64,000 bases of DNA from Azohydromonas australica DSM 1124 (GCF_000430725.1 NZ_KE387205.1:28436-92435), one strand, 5' to 3'. Counted from the stretch's first letter, positions 1 through 8,507 are shown. Notes: generated by a model from the letters alone, not told the origin. Program-made: numbers and translations.

Positions 1-91
1 CCGGTTCATCCCCGCTCACGCGGGAAATAAGAGCACGAAACGGCCCGGCAAGCTCGGGTCGTCGGTTCATCCCCGCTCACGCGGGAAATAA
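1..91 (-). CRISPR. Type I-E CRISPR array, leader-proximal end (partial)
   Basis: Two identical 29-nt repeats lie at 2-30 and 63-91 and enclose a 32-nt spacer (31-62), the classic I-E periodicity. Each repeat carries the imperfect palindrome CCCGC-TCAC-GCGGG. Read on the minus strand the repeat ends in ATGAACCG, matching the 8-nt 5' handle of type I-E crRNAs (ATAAACCG in E. coli), so transcription runs leftwards. The repeat copy at 63-91 abuts an AT-rich leader, so the one visible spacer would be the most recently acquired. The array continues off the left edge; no cas gene is seen in the window. Confidence 0.93.
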
Positions 92-180
92 TCTTCTCCC
101 AACCGGTTGATCTTAAACAACTTTTTGGCCTCCTCCGAAGCTACCAAAAAGTCGTCTTGATTTTTAGTAAGTTTTTAAGG
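92..180 (-). promoter_or_regulatory. CRISPR leader
   Basis: This stretch next to the leader-end repeat is strikingly AT-rich against a roughly 70% GC background, as expected for a type I-E leader that carries the pre-crRNA promoter and the IHF/adaptation signals. Read on the minus strand it contains A/T tracts (TTAAAAACTTACTAAAAAT) that could supply a -10 region. It also holds a perfect 9-bp inverted repeat, ACTTTTTGG at 120-128 and CCAAAAAGT at 144-152, separated by 15 nt. The leader role is inferred from position, orientation and composition. Confidence 0.75.
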
Positions 181-226
181 ATCGGTGCCGGGTGGTGCAT
201 GGGCTTGGCCGCTGACCCGTCGCGGG

Positions 227-619
227 TCATTTTCCGTCGCGGCGATCCTTGCGCCTTGAGCGCACCAGCCACCGCCCGTACAGGTCCAGGTTCACCACCG
301 CCACGCCCACCGCCAGCACCCACTGCAGCTTGTGGGTGAGCCCCACCGGGTACAGCAGCGGCAGCAGGTAGTGCTCGATGAAGCCGCCGCCGTAGCCGCG
401 CGCGCCGGCCAGCGTGCGCAGTTCGTTCTCCAGCGGCGTGAGCGGGCACAGGCTGCCCGACAGCTCCACGTACACGCCCCACAGCAGCGCCGGCACGTGC
501 AGCCACACCAGGCGCGGCCAGCGCGGCAGCAGCGCCGCGCCGAACACCACGAAGCCGATGAACAGCAGGTGCAGCAGTACCACCGCCTCGGCCGCCAGCG
601 CGTAGGGCCAGGCCGTCAT
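227..619 (-). CDS. DUF2784 domain membrane protein
   Basis: A 130-residue hydrophobic protein, about the usual length for DUF2784. It begins MTAWPYALAAEAVVLLHLLF and has several membrane segments: about residues 5-30, 38-55 and, near the C-terminus, one around LQWVLAVGVAVVNLDLYG. The family signature region with CPLTPLEN after a short hydrophobic stretch and the later HYLLPLLYP motif are both present, and the tail is basic (RSRRKDRRDGK). The ATG at 619 was chosen because everything further upstream in the frame lacks membrane character and overlaps the divergent neighbour. The function of the family is unknown. It stands alone, divergent from the DUF1800 gene across about 127 bp. Confidence 0.82.
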   Translation of the reverse strand: MTAWPYALAAEAVVLLHLLFIGFVVFGAALLPRWPRLVWLHVPALLWGVYVELSGSLCPLTPLENELRTLAGARGYGGGFIEHYLLPLLYPVGLTHKLQWVLAVGVAVVNLDLYGRWLVRSRRKDRRDGK

Positions 620-746
620 GCGGTGCCTCCGCACCGCGCGTGCGGCGTCCGCCGGCGCACGCCTCGCATGCAAGGCTTCACGCCGCGCGCGGGCAAGGAC
701 GGAAGGGTCTTCAGGCGCCTCATGGGCCCTCACCATAATCCCGCCC

Positions 747-2318
747 ATGCTCCCCGCACTGCTTGAACGCTTGAGTTTCGGCGCCAGGCCCGCCGAGCTG
801 GACCACGCCGCCAAGGTCGGCGCCCGTGGCTGGATCGAGGAGCAGCTCCAGCCTTCCGATGACGATCCCCTCCTGGCCCAGGCGCTGCGCCAGGCGCGGC
901 TGCGCATCAGCTACACGCCCGGCACCGACGCGCCGCCCGTCGACGAGCTGCGCCCGCTGTCGCTGCTGGACCAGCCCGTGCAGGCACTGTGGCCGCTCAC
1001 CGACCGCAAGGCCGCGCTGGCCCGCGAGGAGCGCCTGCGCCCGCTGCACGAGCTCACCGCCGCCCGGCTGCTGCGCGCCGCCTACAGCCGCTGGCAGCTC
1101 CAGGAGCTGCTGGTGGACTTCTGGCTCAACCACTTCAACGTCTACGCCGACGTGCCCGAGGCCGCCGCGGGCATGCCCGAATTCGAGCGCGAGGTGATCC
1201 GCCGCCACGCGCTGGGCAACTTCGCCCAGATGCTGGAGGCCGTGGCCACGAGCACGCCCATGCTCGTCTACCTCAACAACCGCAGCTCGCGCACCGGCGC
1301 GCCCAACGAGAACTTTGCCCGCGAGCTGTTCGAGCTGCACACGCTGGGCCGCGCGCGCTACCTCAACGAGGCGTTCCATCGCTGGCGCGACGTGCCCGGC
1401 GCCGCGCAGGGCGCCCCCCAGGGCTACATCGACCAGGACGTCTACGAGGCCGCGCGCGCCTTCACCGGCTGGACCGTCGAGGACGGGCGCGGCCCCGGCC
1501 CCGGCCGCAAGCTGCCCGCCAGCGGGCGCTTCCGCTACGTGGAGTCCATGCACGACCCCTACCAGAAGCGCGTGCTGGCCCAGGAGCTCGACGCCTTCGC
1601 CCCCGCCCAGGCCGATGGGCGCCAGGTGCTGGCGCTGGTGGCCGAGCACCCGGGCACGGCCGAGCACCTGTGCGAGAAGCTCTGCCGCCGCTTCGTCGCC
1701 GACGACCCGCCGGCCTCGCTGGTGGCCTCTGCGGCGCGGGTGTGGACGCTCAACCGCCGCCATCCGCGCCAGGTGGCGCGGGTGCTGGCGCACATCCTCG
1801 ACTCGGCCGAGTTCGCCCGCGCGCTGGCCGATCCGCGCCGCGCCAAGCTCAAGCGCCCGCTGGAGGTGGCGATGAGCTTCGTGCGCAAGCTGGAGCTGCC
1901 CTTCGCGCCGTCCTCGCCGCACCTGTTCAACGTGCTGGCCGACGCCGGCCAGCCGCTGTACCGCTGGCCCACGCCCGATGGCATGCCCGACGTGTCCGCC
2001 TTCTGGCTCACCAGCCACGGGCTGCGCCGGCGCTGGGCCCTGGTGATGGGCCTGGCCGAGAACAGCTGGGACACCGGCGCCGTCGGCCCTGAACACCTGG
2101 CGAGCGGCCCGGACGTGCCCGATGCCGCCGCGCTGGTGGCCCGGCACGCGGCGCGGCTGCTGGGCCCGCCCCGCGCTGCCGCGGTGCTGGCGCGGCTGGC
2201 GCCCGCCGGGGTGCTGCCCGCCGCGGACGCGCCGCCGCCGCAAGACGCGCAGGCCTGGCGCGCCGTGCGGCGCAGCCTCGCCTATGTCGCCATGAGCCCG
2301 GAGTTCCAGTGGAGATGA
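747..2318 (+). CDS. DUF1800 family protein
   Basis: A 523-residue protein starting MLPALLERLSFGARP, the characteristic N-terminus of DUF1800. Further family landmarks are the NFARELFELHTLG motif, ARAFTGW, and a C-terminal segment around WPTPDGMPD. The start at 747 was chosen because the first residues match the family N-terminus; the longer reading frame upstream is low-complexity and overlaps the divergent DUF2784 start. The function is unknown, but DUF1800 genes are commonly paired with a DUF1501 gene. Here the stop overlaps the start of the next gene (ATGA at 2315-2318), so the two are translationally coupled and probably act together at the cell envelope. No classical signal peptide is obvious. 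Confidence 0.9.
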   Translation: MLPALLERLSFGARPAELDHAAKVGARGWIEEQLQPSDDDPLLAQALRQARLRISYTPGTDAPPVDELRPLSLLDQPVQALWPLTDRKAALAREERLRPLHELTAARLLRAAYSRWQLQELLVDFWLNHFNVYADVPEAAAGMPEFEREVIRRHALGNFAQMLEAVATSTPMLVYLNNRSSRTGAPNENFARELFELHTLGRARYLNEAFHRWRDVPGAAQGAPQGYIDQDVYEAARAFTGWTVEDGRGPGPGRKLPASGRFRYVESMHDPYQKRVLAQELDAFAPAQADGRQVLALVAEHPGTAEHLCEKLCRRFVADDPPASLVASAARVWTLNRRHPRQVARVLAHILDSAEFARALADPRRAKLKRPLEVAMSFVRKLELPFAPSSPHLFNVLADAGQPLYRWPTPDGMPDVSAFWLTSHGLRRRWALVMGLAENSWDTGAVGPEHLASGPDVPDAAALVARHAARLLGPPRAAAVLARLAPAGVLPAADAPPPQDAQAWRAVRRSLAYVAMSPEFQWR

Positions 2319-3595
2319 ACGCCTCGATGTCCGAGCCGATGCCGCGCCTGCGCCGCCGCGAGCTGCTCAAGGCGCTGGGCTGCAGCGGCGTGGCCGCGGC
2401 CGGCGGCGGCCTGCACCACATGGCCTTCGCGGCCGAGCCGGCGCCGGACGCCGGCTCGCTGGTGGTGGTGTTCCTGCGCGGCGGCGCCGACGGGCTGCAC
2501 CTGGCGGCGCCGGTGGACGACCCCGACTACGTGGCCGCGCGCCCGGCCGACCTGCGCGTGGCCGAGGGCGGCAGCGCGCCGGGCCTGCGGCTGCCCGCCG
2601 CCTTCGCGCCCGGCCGCGACTGCCGGCTGCACCCGGCCGCCGCGCCGCTGCTGGAGCTGTTCGGGAGCGGCCACGCGCAGCTGCTGCACGCCTGCGCGCT
2701 GGAGGGCGGCACGCGCAGCCACTTCGCGGCGCAGGAGCGGCTGGAGGCGGCGCTGCCGCCGCCGTCGCCGGCCCGCGAGCCACGCCCCGAGGTGCAGGGC
2801 TGGATCGCGCCGCTGCTGCGAGACGCCGCCGCCCCCGCGAAACCGGGCGTGGCCTGCGTGAGCACCACCGCGCGCCCCGCGCGCGCGCTGCTGGGCGCGG
2901 GCTTCTCGCTGAACCTGGCGGGCGAGCTGCGCGACGCCCTGGCACTGCCCGGCGGGGCGCCCGGGCGCGCGGCGCTGGAGGCGCTGTACGCCGCCATGCC
3001 TGGCGAGGACCCCCTGGCGCCGCTGGGCCGCCAGACGCTGCACCAGCTCGCGCTGCTGGAGGCCCGGATGCCGCGCGTGGAAGGCGGCGCCCGCCTGGCG
3101 CCCTACGCGCCGCCCGCGGGCGTGCAGTACGACGCCGGCAACCGGCGCTGGATGCACGACCTCCAGACCGTGGCGCAGCTCATCCGCATGGACGTGGGCC
3201 TGCGCGTGGCCTGCGTGGACCTGGGTGGCTGGGACACGCACGAGGGCCAGCCCGCGCGTCTGGCGCCGCTGGTGCGGCAGTGGGCGCGCAACCTGCGGGC
3301 GCTGTTCGACGACCTGCAGGCGGGCGGCCGGCCGGCGACGGTGCTGGTGATGAGCGAGTTCGGCCGCCGGCTGCGCGCCAACGGCAGCAGCGGCACCGAC
3401 CACGGCCATGGCAATGTGCTGTGGTCGCTGGACACGCGCGGCCGCGCGCTGCTGCCGCCCACCGACTGGCCCGGCCTGGCCATCGAACAGCTCGACAACG
3501 GCCTGGACCTGAAAGCCACGCGCGAGGTGCGCGCGGTGCTGCGGGACGTGGGCAAGAAGGTGCTGGCGGGCGAGGAGTTGCACGCGGTGGGCTGA
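2315..3595 (+). CDS. DUF1501 family protein (Tat-exported, sulfatase-like fold)
   Basis: A 426-residue protein coupled to the upstream DUF1800 gene by an ATGA overlap. The N-terminus carries a twin-arginine-like signal (PRLRRRELLKALG, then an alanine-rich hydrophobic core and AFAAEP cleavage region). The mature part has family landmarks: FLRGGADGLH, a SHF motif, DLGGWDTH, MSEFGRR and TDHGHGN, the last resembling metal-binding segments of alkaline-phosphatase/sulfatase-fold proteins. Its substrate is unknown. A GTG at 2309 in the same frame is an alternative start, but the overlap favours 2315. The stop at 3593-3595 is one base from the stop of the convergent EAL gene. Confidence 0.9.
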   Translation: MNASMSEPMPRLRRRELLKALGCSGVAAAGGGLHHMAFAAEPAPDAGSLVVVFLRGGADGLHLAAPVDDPDYVAARPADLRVAEGGSAPGLRLPAAFAPGRDCRLHPAAAPLLELFGSGHAQLLHACALEGGTRSHFAAQERLEAALPPPSPAREPRPEVQGWIAPLLRDAAAPAKPGVACVSTTARPARALLGAGFSLNLAGELRDALALPGGAPGRAALEALYAAMPGEDPLAPLGRQTLHQLALLEARMPRVEGGARLAPYAPPAGVQYDAGNRRWMHDLQTVAQLIRMDVGLRVACVDLGGWDTHEGQPARLAPLVRQWARNLRALFDDLQAGGRPATVLVMSEFGRRLRANGSSGTDHGHGNVLWSLDTRGRALLPPTDWPGLAIEQLDNGLDLKATREVRAVLRDVGKKVLAGEELHAVG

Positions 3596-3596
3596 A

Positions 3597-6170
3597 TCAC
3601 CCCGCTGCCTGCGCCTCCTCGCACTCCCGCCGCAGCAGCGCCGTGGCCTCGGCCGCCGGCAGCGCGGGGCTGAACAGCCAGCCCTGGTAGGCCTCGCAGC
3701 GCAGCGCGCGCAGCCGCTGCAGCTGGTCCTCGCGCTCCACGCCCTCGGCCACGATCTGGCAGCCCAGCGTGTGCCCCAGCCCGATCACCGCGCGCACGAT
3801 CGCCTCGTCGCTGGCGTCCTGCACCATATCGCGCACGAAGGAGCGGTCGATCTTGATGGTCGCGATCGGGAACGCGCGCAGCCACGCCAGCGAGGAGTGG
3901 CCGGTGCCGAAGTCGTCCAGGTGCACCTCCACGCCCAGCTTCACCAGCGCCTGCAGCTGCTCGGCCACGGCCTCGAACTCGTCGATCACCGCCGATTCTG
4001 TGATCTCCACCGCCAGGCTGCCGCCGGGCAGGCCGTGGTGCGCCAGCGCCTGCGCGATGCGCCCCACCAGCCCCGGATGCCGGAACTCGCGCGGCGAGAG
4101 GTTGATCGCCACGCGCGTGTGCAGCCCCTGCTCGCGCCACGACTGCAGCTGCCGGCACGCCATGCCCAGCACCGCCTCGCCCACGGCGCCGATGAGCCCG
4201 CTGCTCTCCGCGATGGGGATGAACGTCACCGGCGACACCACGCCCAGCTCGGCATCGGTCCAGCGCACCAGCGCTTCGAAGCCATGCACCCGGCCGCTGG
4301 CCACCTCCACCTGCGGCTGGTAGTGCAGCGTGAGCGCGCCCTCGCGCAACGCGGCCTGCAGCCGCGCGTGCACGCGCTGCTCCTGCTGCGTGCGCCGGCC
4401 CAGCGCCGGGTCGTAGCGCGTGGCCTGCGCGCGGCCCTGGCGCTTGGACTCGTCCAGCGCCGCCTCCGCGCAGCGCAGCAGCCCCTCGGCGTCCGCCGCG
4501 TCCGCCGGGAACGCCGCCAGGCCCATGGCCGCGGCCACGGGCCACTCGACCGTGCCCACGCTCACGCCCGGTGCCAGCAGGGCCGCGATCTGGCGCTGCA
4601 GCGCCGCCAGCGGCTCGCCCGCCTGCACGCCGCGCGCGATGACGCCGAACACGTCGCCCTCCAGCCGCGCCACGAAGTCCACCGGCGCCGCGGCGCCGTC
4701 CAGCGCCTGCGCCACCTTGCGCAGCAGCGCGTCGGCCACCGCGCCGCCGTGGCGCGCATTGACCTGCTTGAAGCCCGCCAGGTCCGCCAGCGCCAGCGCC
4801 ACCGGCTCGCTGCCCGGCGTGGCCGCCTGCACCACCCGCGCCAGCTCGTCCACGAAGCGCCAGCGGTTGGGCAGCCCGGTGAGCAGGTCGTGCGCGGCGC
4901 GGTGCTCGATCTGGGCCTCGTACTTGCGCCGGTGCGACACGTCGGTCACGCAGGCCGTCATGCGCCAACCGCCGGCAAAGCGCGTCTTCTCGATGGCCAC
5001 TTCCACGTCCAGCAGCGTGCCGTCGCGGCGCAGGCCCTGCAGCCCGGTGCGCTTGCGCTCCAGCGGCAGGCCGCCATCGACCCAGCGCGTGCGCAGCTCG
5101 CCGTGGCGCTCCCGCAGCGCCGGAGGCAGCAGCGCCTCCACCGGGCGGCCGATGAGCTCGCCGTGCCCCCAGCCGAACATCTCCTCCAGCGCCCGGTTCA
5201 CCAGCAGCATGCGGCCGTCGGCGTCCGTCACCACCACGCCTACGGGCGCGAGCTGCAGCAGCTCCTGGTACTCGGCGTTGTGCTGCTCCACCTCGCGCCG
5301 TGCCTGCTGCAGCCGCAGGTACGGGCGCCGCACGCGGCGCAGGAACACGCTGCGGTACAGGCAGGCGTAGGCCAGCACCTTGTAGAGGTGGCCCAGCAGG
5401 TTGGCGCCGGTGGTGACCTCCTTGCCGTAGATCAGCAGGAAGAACTCGCCCAGCAGCATCAGCAGCAGGGCGTCGCGCACCGGCGCCTCGTCGGCGCGCT
5501 CCTCGGCGTCCATCGCGCCCATGCGCCGCAGCTGCCCGGCCAGCGCCAGGGCCAGGCTGGCCATGATGGCGGCCTCGACGCCGAGCTTCAGCGGCGTGAG
5601 CCCCGCCTCGGCATCGAAGGTGCTCGGGAAGGCCTGCGGCTGCAGCACCGCCAGCGTGCCCAGCAGCGCGCACAGCAGCAGGCTCGCGCCGGTGAGCCGC
5701 CCCAGGGCCCGGCTGCGGGCCAGCGCCGGGGGCCAGGGCACGCACCACACGATCAGCGCCGCCGTCGCCACCACGCGCCCAAGCAGCCACAGCACGATCG
5801 ACTTCTGGGCGGAGTTCGGCGTGACGAAATCCGGCATGCCGGCGTAGGAGAGCAGGTGCAGCACGTCCATGCCGGCCACCACCAGGAAGCCCGTGGCCAC
5901 CACGCCGTGCAGCCGCCGCTCCCGCTCGTCGAGCACGTAGCGCGCGGTCAGCGCCACCAGCATGCCCACCACCACCGCCACCATCTCCAGCAGCGTGTGC
6001 ATCGACAGGAACGCCGAGCGCGGCAGCACGAAGTCCAGCGCGTTGCCGGGCCAGGCCAGCACGTACAGCAGCGGCGTGACCAGCACCACCAGCGCGACCC
6101 AGCCGCAGGGGCGCCACACCGGCACCGCAGCCGGGTGCTCGGGAAGGACGGGGTTTCGGGGGAAGTTCAT
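3597..6170 (-). CDS. MASE3-PAS-GGDEF-EAL c-di-GMP phosphodiesterase
   Basis: An 857-residue membrane signalling protein. Residues about 20-270 form a MASE3-type sensor with seven or eight membrane helices (HTLLEM and MDVLHLLSYAGMPDF are typical). A PAS domain follows (LAPVGVVVTDADGRML), then a GGDEF domain whose signature is EGDVF rather than GGDEF, so cyclase activity is unlikely. The C-terminal EAL domain keeps EALVRW, NLSPREF, EITES, DDFGTGHSSL, KIDRSFV and AEGVE, so it should hydrolyse c-di-GMP; the degenerate GGDEF may bind GTP as a regulator. The ATG at 6170 precedes the first helix and gives a normal N-terminus. It is transcribed alone; a palindrome at 6277-6294 lies about 107 nt upstream. 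Confidence 0.9.
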   Translation of the reverse strand: MNFPRNPVLPEHPAAVPVWRPCGWVALVVLVTPLLYVLAWPGNALDFVLPRSAFLSMHTLLEMVAVVVGMLVALTARYVLDERERRLHGVVATGFLVVAGMDVLHLLSYAGMPDFVTPNSAQKSIVLWLLGRVVATAALIVWCVPWPPALARSRALGRLTGASLLLCALLGTLAVLQPQAFPSTFDAEAGLTPLKLGVEAAIMASLALALAGQLRRMGAMDAEERADEAPVRDALLLMLLGEFFLLIYGKEVTTGANLLGHLYKVLAYACLYRSVFLRRVRRPYLRLQQARREVEQHNAEYQELLQLAPVGVVVTDADGRMLLVNRALEEMFGWGHGELIGRPVEALLPPALRERHGELRTRWVDGGLPLERKRTGLQGLRRDGTLLDVEVAIEKTRFAGGWRMTACVTDVSHRRKYEAQIEHRAAHDLLTGLPNRWRFVDELARVVQAATPGSEPVALALADLAGFKQVNARHGGAVADALLRKVAQALDGAAAPVDFVARLEGDVFGVIARGVQAGEPLAALQRQIAALLAPGVSVGTVEWPVAAAMGLAAFPADAADAEGLLRCAEAALDESKRQGRAQATRYDPALGRRTQQEQRVHARLQAALREGALTLHYQPQVEVASGRVHGFEALVRWTDAELGVVSPVTFIPIAESSGLIGAVGEAVLGMACRQLQSWREQGLHTRVAINLSPREFRHPGLVGRIAQALAHHGLPGGSLAVEITESAVIDEFEAVAEQLQALVKLGVEVHLDDFGTGHSSLAWLRAFPIATIKIDRSFVRDMVQDASDEAIVRAVIGLGHTLGCQIVAEGVEREDQLQRLRALRCEAYQGWLFSPALPAAEATALLRRECEEAQAAG

Positions 6171-6276
6171 GGAGGGACGCGGCTGGAACGCGAGTCCCCT
6201 CCCCAACGGGCGGGCCCCTACACCCCCGGCCGGCACGGCTCCTCCCGCGCGGCGGGGGGAGCGTGGTTCATTTGTT

Positions 6277-6294
6277 AGTAAGCGTTTGTTTACT
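6277..6294. promoter_or_regulatory. Palindrome resembling a TetR-type operator
   Basis: AGTAA (6277-6281) and TTACT (6290-6294) form an inverted repeat with a partly symmetric centre, AGTAAGCGTTTGTTTACT, inside a short AT-rich patch. Spacing and sequence resemble operators of AcrR/TetR-family repressors. It lies between the CoA-transferase stop and the EAL gene start, about 107 nt upstream of the latter. No tetR gene is present in the window, so the regulator, if real, is encoded elsewhere. Confidence 0.35.
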
Positions 6295-6365
6295 TGGATG
6301 CTAAGGCGCTGCGCAGGGGACGGCGCACCGGTGCGGCGACCGAGTGGCCCGGCCCCGGAAATTCT

Positions 6366-7490
6366 TCACGCGCCGCCGCTGTCCTCCAGTCCCAGCTCGC
6401 GCAGCACCTCCAGGGTGTGCTGGCCGCGGCGCGGCGCGGAGCCAGGCGTGCGCGCCGGGGTGCGCGACAGGCGCGGCGCGGGCGCGGGCTGGGTGCGGCC
6501 GTCCACCTGCACGTAGGTGCCGCGTGCGGCGTGGTGGGGATGGGCGGCGGCCTCGTCGAGGTCGAGCACCGGGGCGAAGCACACGTCGGTGCCTTCCAGC
6601 AGCGCACACCAGTGGTCGCGCGGCTGCGTGCGGATCAGCGCCGCGATGCGCGCCTTGAGTGCCGGCCAGCGCGCGTGCTCGTGCTGGCGCGCCGGGTCCT
6701 CGTCGTGCAGCTCCAGGCGGCGCAGCAGTTCGGCGTAGAAGGGCGGCTCGATGGCACCCAGCGTCACGTGCTGGCCGTCGGCGCACTCGTACACGTCGTA
6801 GAAGGGCGCGCTGCCCAGCAGCAGGTTGTGCGCGCGCTCCTCGGGCCACCAGGGGCTGCCGCGCATGTGGCGTACCAGGGCCGAGAGCGCGGCCACGCCG
6901 TCCACCATGGCCGCGTCCACCACCTGGCCGCGGCCGGAGCGGCGGGCCTCCAGCAGCGCGCACACCACGCCGAAGGCCAGGAACATGGCGCCGCCGGCCA
7001 TGTCGCCCACGATGGTGGGCGGGATCACGGGCGGCGCGCCGTCGCGGCGCGAGAGCGAGAGCACGCCGGTGAGCGCGACGTAGTTGAGATCGTGCCCGGC
7101 CGCCTGCGCCAGCGGGCCGTCCTGGCCCCAGCCGGTGACGCGCCCGAACACCAGGCGCGGGTTGCGCGCCGCCACGGCCTCGGGGCCCAGGCCCAGGCGC
7201 TCCATCACGCCGGGCCTGAAACCTTCGATCAGCGCGTCCGCCGACTCCAGCAGCCGCCACGCCGCCTCCAGCCCCGCGGGCTGCTTGAGGTCCAGCACCA
7301 CGGAGCGCTTGCCGCGATCGGTGGCCGTGCGCTCCAACCCCGCTCCGGCGGCGGCGGCGCGCTCGACGACGATGACGTCGGCGCCCATGTCGGCCAGCAG
7401 CATGCCGGCCAGGGGGCAGGGGCCCAGGCCGGCGAATTCGACGATGCGCAGGCCGGCGAGCGGGCCGGGGGCGGGCGGGGTAGTGGTCAC
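6366..7490 (-). CDS. Class III CoA transferase / alpha-methylacyl-CoA racemase family protein
   Basis: A 374-residue protein of the CaiB/BaiF family. The N-terminus PLAGLRIVEFAGLGPCPLAGMLLADMGADVI is typical of the racemase branch (the quoted part spans about residues 10-40). GHDLNY and GDMAGGAM supply the His and Asp that act as acid/base pair in alpha-methylacyl-CoA racemase, and YECADGQHVTLGAIEPPFY is the matching second-domain segment. It would epimerise 2-methyl-branched acyl-CoA thioesters or transfer CoA between acids; the motif pattern favours racemase. Start is GTG at 7490, preceded by AGGAGA six bases upstream. It has no catabolic partners next to it. Confidence 0.88.
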   Translation of the reverse strand: MTTTPPAPGPLAGLRIVEFAGLGPCPLAGMLLADMGADVIVVERAAAAGAGLERTATDRGKRSVVLDLKQPAGLEAAWRLLESADALIEGFRPGVMERLGLGPEAVAARNPRLVFGRVTGWGQDGPLAQAAGHDLNYVALTGVLSLSRRDGAPPVIPPTIVGDMAGGAMFLAFGVVCALLEARRSGRGQVVDAAMVDGVAALSALVRHMRGSPWWPEERAHNLLLGSAPFYDVYECADGQHVTLGAIEPPFYAELLRRLELHDEDPARQHEHARWPALKARIAALIRTQPRDHWCALLEGTDVCFAPVLDLDEAAAHPHHAARGTYVQVDGRTQPAPAPRLSRTPARTPGSAPRRGQHTLEVLRELGLEDSGGA

Positions 7491-7647
7491 GGGGCGTCTC
7501 CTGTGTCTTGTCGGCCGGGTGTCCGAAGGCCGGCCGGCTCATTCTGGCGGGTGCGCATGCCGTGACCCGGGGCTTGACGGCACGACGGTTGCCGCGACCG
7601 GCCGGCGGACGCGCTGGTCCGCGCCGACCTACAGCAAAGGACGCTAC

Positions 7648-7863
7648 ATGCCTGACGCAAAAAGCCCTGCCGGTCCCGGCAAGTCCACCACCGAGCGGCG
7701 CGAAGCCGCGACCGAGCGCGAGGAACTGGAGGAAATGAGCACGCCCGAGGACGAGGACGGCAACTACAGCCGCGGCGCGCGCACCGCCGAGCGCGATGCG
7801 CACGTGAGTGACCGCAGCAACCAGGGCTCCGCACCGAAGAGCTCCAACACGAAGAGGCCCTGA
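7648..7863 (+). CDS. Small hydrophilic, probably disordered protein
   Basis: A 71-residue ORF (MPDAKSPAGPGKSTTERREA...) rich in Glu, Arg, Ser, Pro and Asp with no hydrophobic segment, Cys or recognisable domain. An AAAGGA ribosome-binding site sits eight bases upstream of the ATG, and a strong hairpin terminator follows at 7896-7931, which together support a real gene. The composition suggests an intrinsically disordered stress or nucleic-acid-associated protein, but I do not recognise a family. Confidence 0.6.
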   Translation: MPDAKSPAGPGKSTTERREAATEREELEEMSTPEDEDGNYSRGARTAERDAHVSDRSNQGSAPKSSNTKRP

Positions 7864-7895
7864 GCGGGGACCGCACCCGACGCTCTTCCATCACG

Positions 7896-7936
7896 GCACC
7901 GCCGCCGGCTTCCCGTGGCCGGCGGCGGTGCTTTCC
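7896..7936 (+). terminator. Strong hairpin terminator
   Basis: A perfect 14-bp stem, GCACCGCCGCCGGC (7896-7909) with GCCGGCGGCGGTGC (7918-7931), encloses an 8-nt loop and is followed by CTTTCCTT. The T-run is weak, but position just after the 71-residue ORF suits transcription termination. The near-symmetric stem may also serve the convergent metalloprotease gene. Confidence 0.6.
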
Positions 7937-7970
7937 TTCGGGCCGATGGCGCCCGGCCCGGCCCGCTGGT

Positions 7971-8507
7971 CTATCCCGCCAGCCTGCCCTCCAGCTCCAG
8001 CTGCGTCAGGTACAGCCGCAGGTCGAATTCCAGCTGGTGGTAGTCGGGCTCCATGTAGGTGCACAGCTGGTAGAAGGCCTTGTCGTGGTCCTGGTGGCGC
8101 AGGTGGGCCAGCTCGTGCACGGCAATCATCCTCAGGAAGGCCTCGGGCGCGTCGCGGAACAGGCTGGCGATGCGGATCTCGCGCTTGGCCTTGAGCCGCC
8201 CGCCCTGCACCCGCGACACCATACGGTGCGTGCCCAGCGCCTGCTGCAGCAGGCGGATCCGCGGGTCGTACTGCACTTTCGACAGTGGCTCGCTGCTGCG
8301 CAGGTGGCGGGCTTTCAATTCCTGCACGTAGTCCCACAGCGCACGGTCGGTGCGCACGGTGTGCGCCTCCGGATAGCGCCGCGCCAGCAGGGCGGCGAGC
8401 TTGTCCTGCTCGATGAGCGTGTGCACCTGCGCCAGCAGCGGCTCGGGATAGCCGGCGAGGTATTTCAGCGAGGGGGCGGTCGGGAGACGGGAAGGGGCTT
8501 CGGACAT
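7971..8507 (-). CDS. YgjP/M48-like metallopeptidase
   Basis: A 178-residue protein with a zinc-protease signature HELAHLRHQDHDKAFY (about residues 130-145), that is HExxH followed by a third His, matching the YgjP-type (DUF45, WLM-related) metallopeptidase domain. The segment VQGGRLKAKREIRIASLF preceding it is the expected strand region. No signal peptide or membrane segment is seen, so it is probably cytoplasmic. Substrates of this family are poorly known. The start MSEAPSRLP gives a length slightly short of E. coli YgjP. It is monocistronic and convergent with the small 71-residue ORF. Confidence 0.82.
   Translation of the reverse strand: MSEAPSRLPTAPSLKYLAGYPEPLLAQVHTLIEQDKLAALLARRYPEAHTVRTDRALWDYVQELKARHLRSSEPLSKVQYDPRIRLLQQALGTHRMVSRVQGGRLKAKREIRIASLFRDAPEAFLRMIAVHELAHLRHQDHDKAFYQLCTYMEPDYHQLEFDLRLYLTQLELEGRLAG

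Noticed and set aside
720-2243. Long antisense reading frames opposite DUF1800 and most other large genes
   Set aside because: They are shadows produced by GC-rich third-codon positions; they lack family motifs, ribosome-binding sites and normal amino acid composition (heavy Arg/Ala/His).
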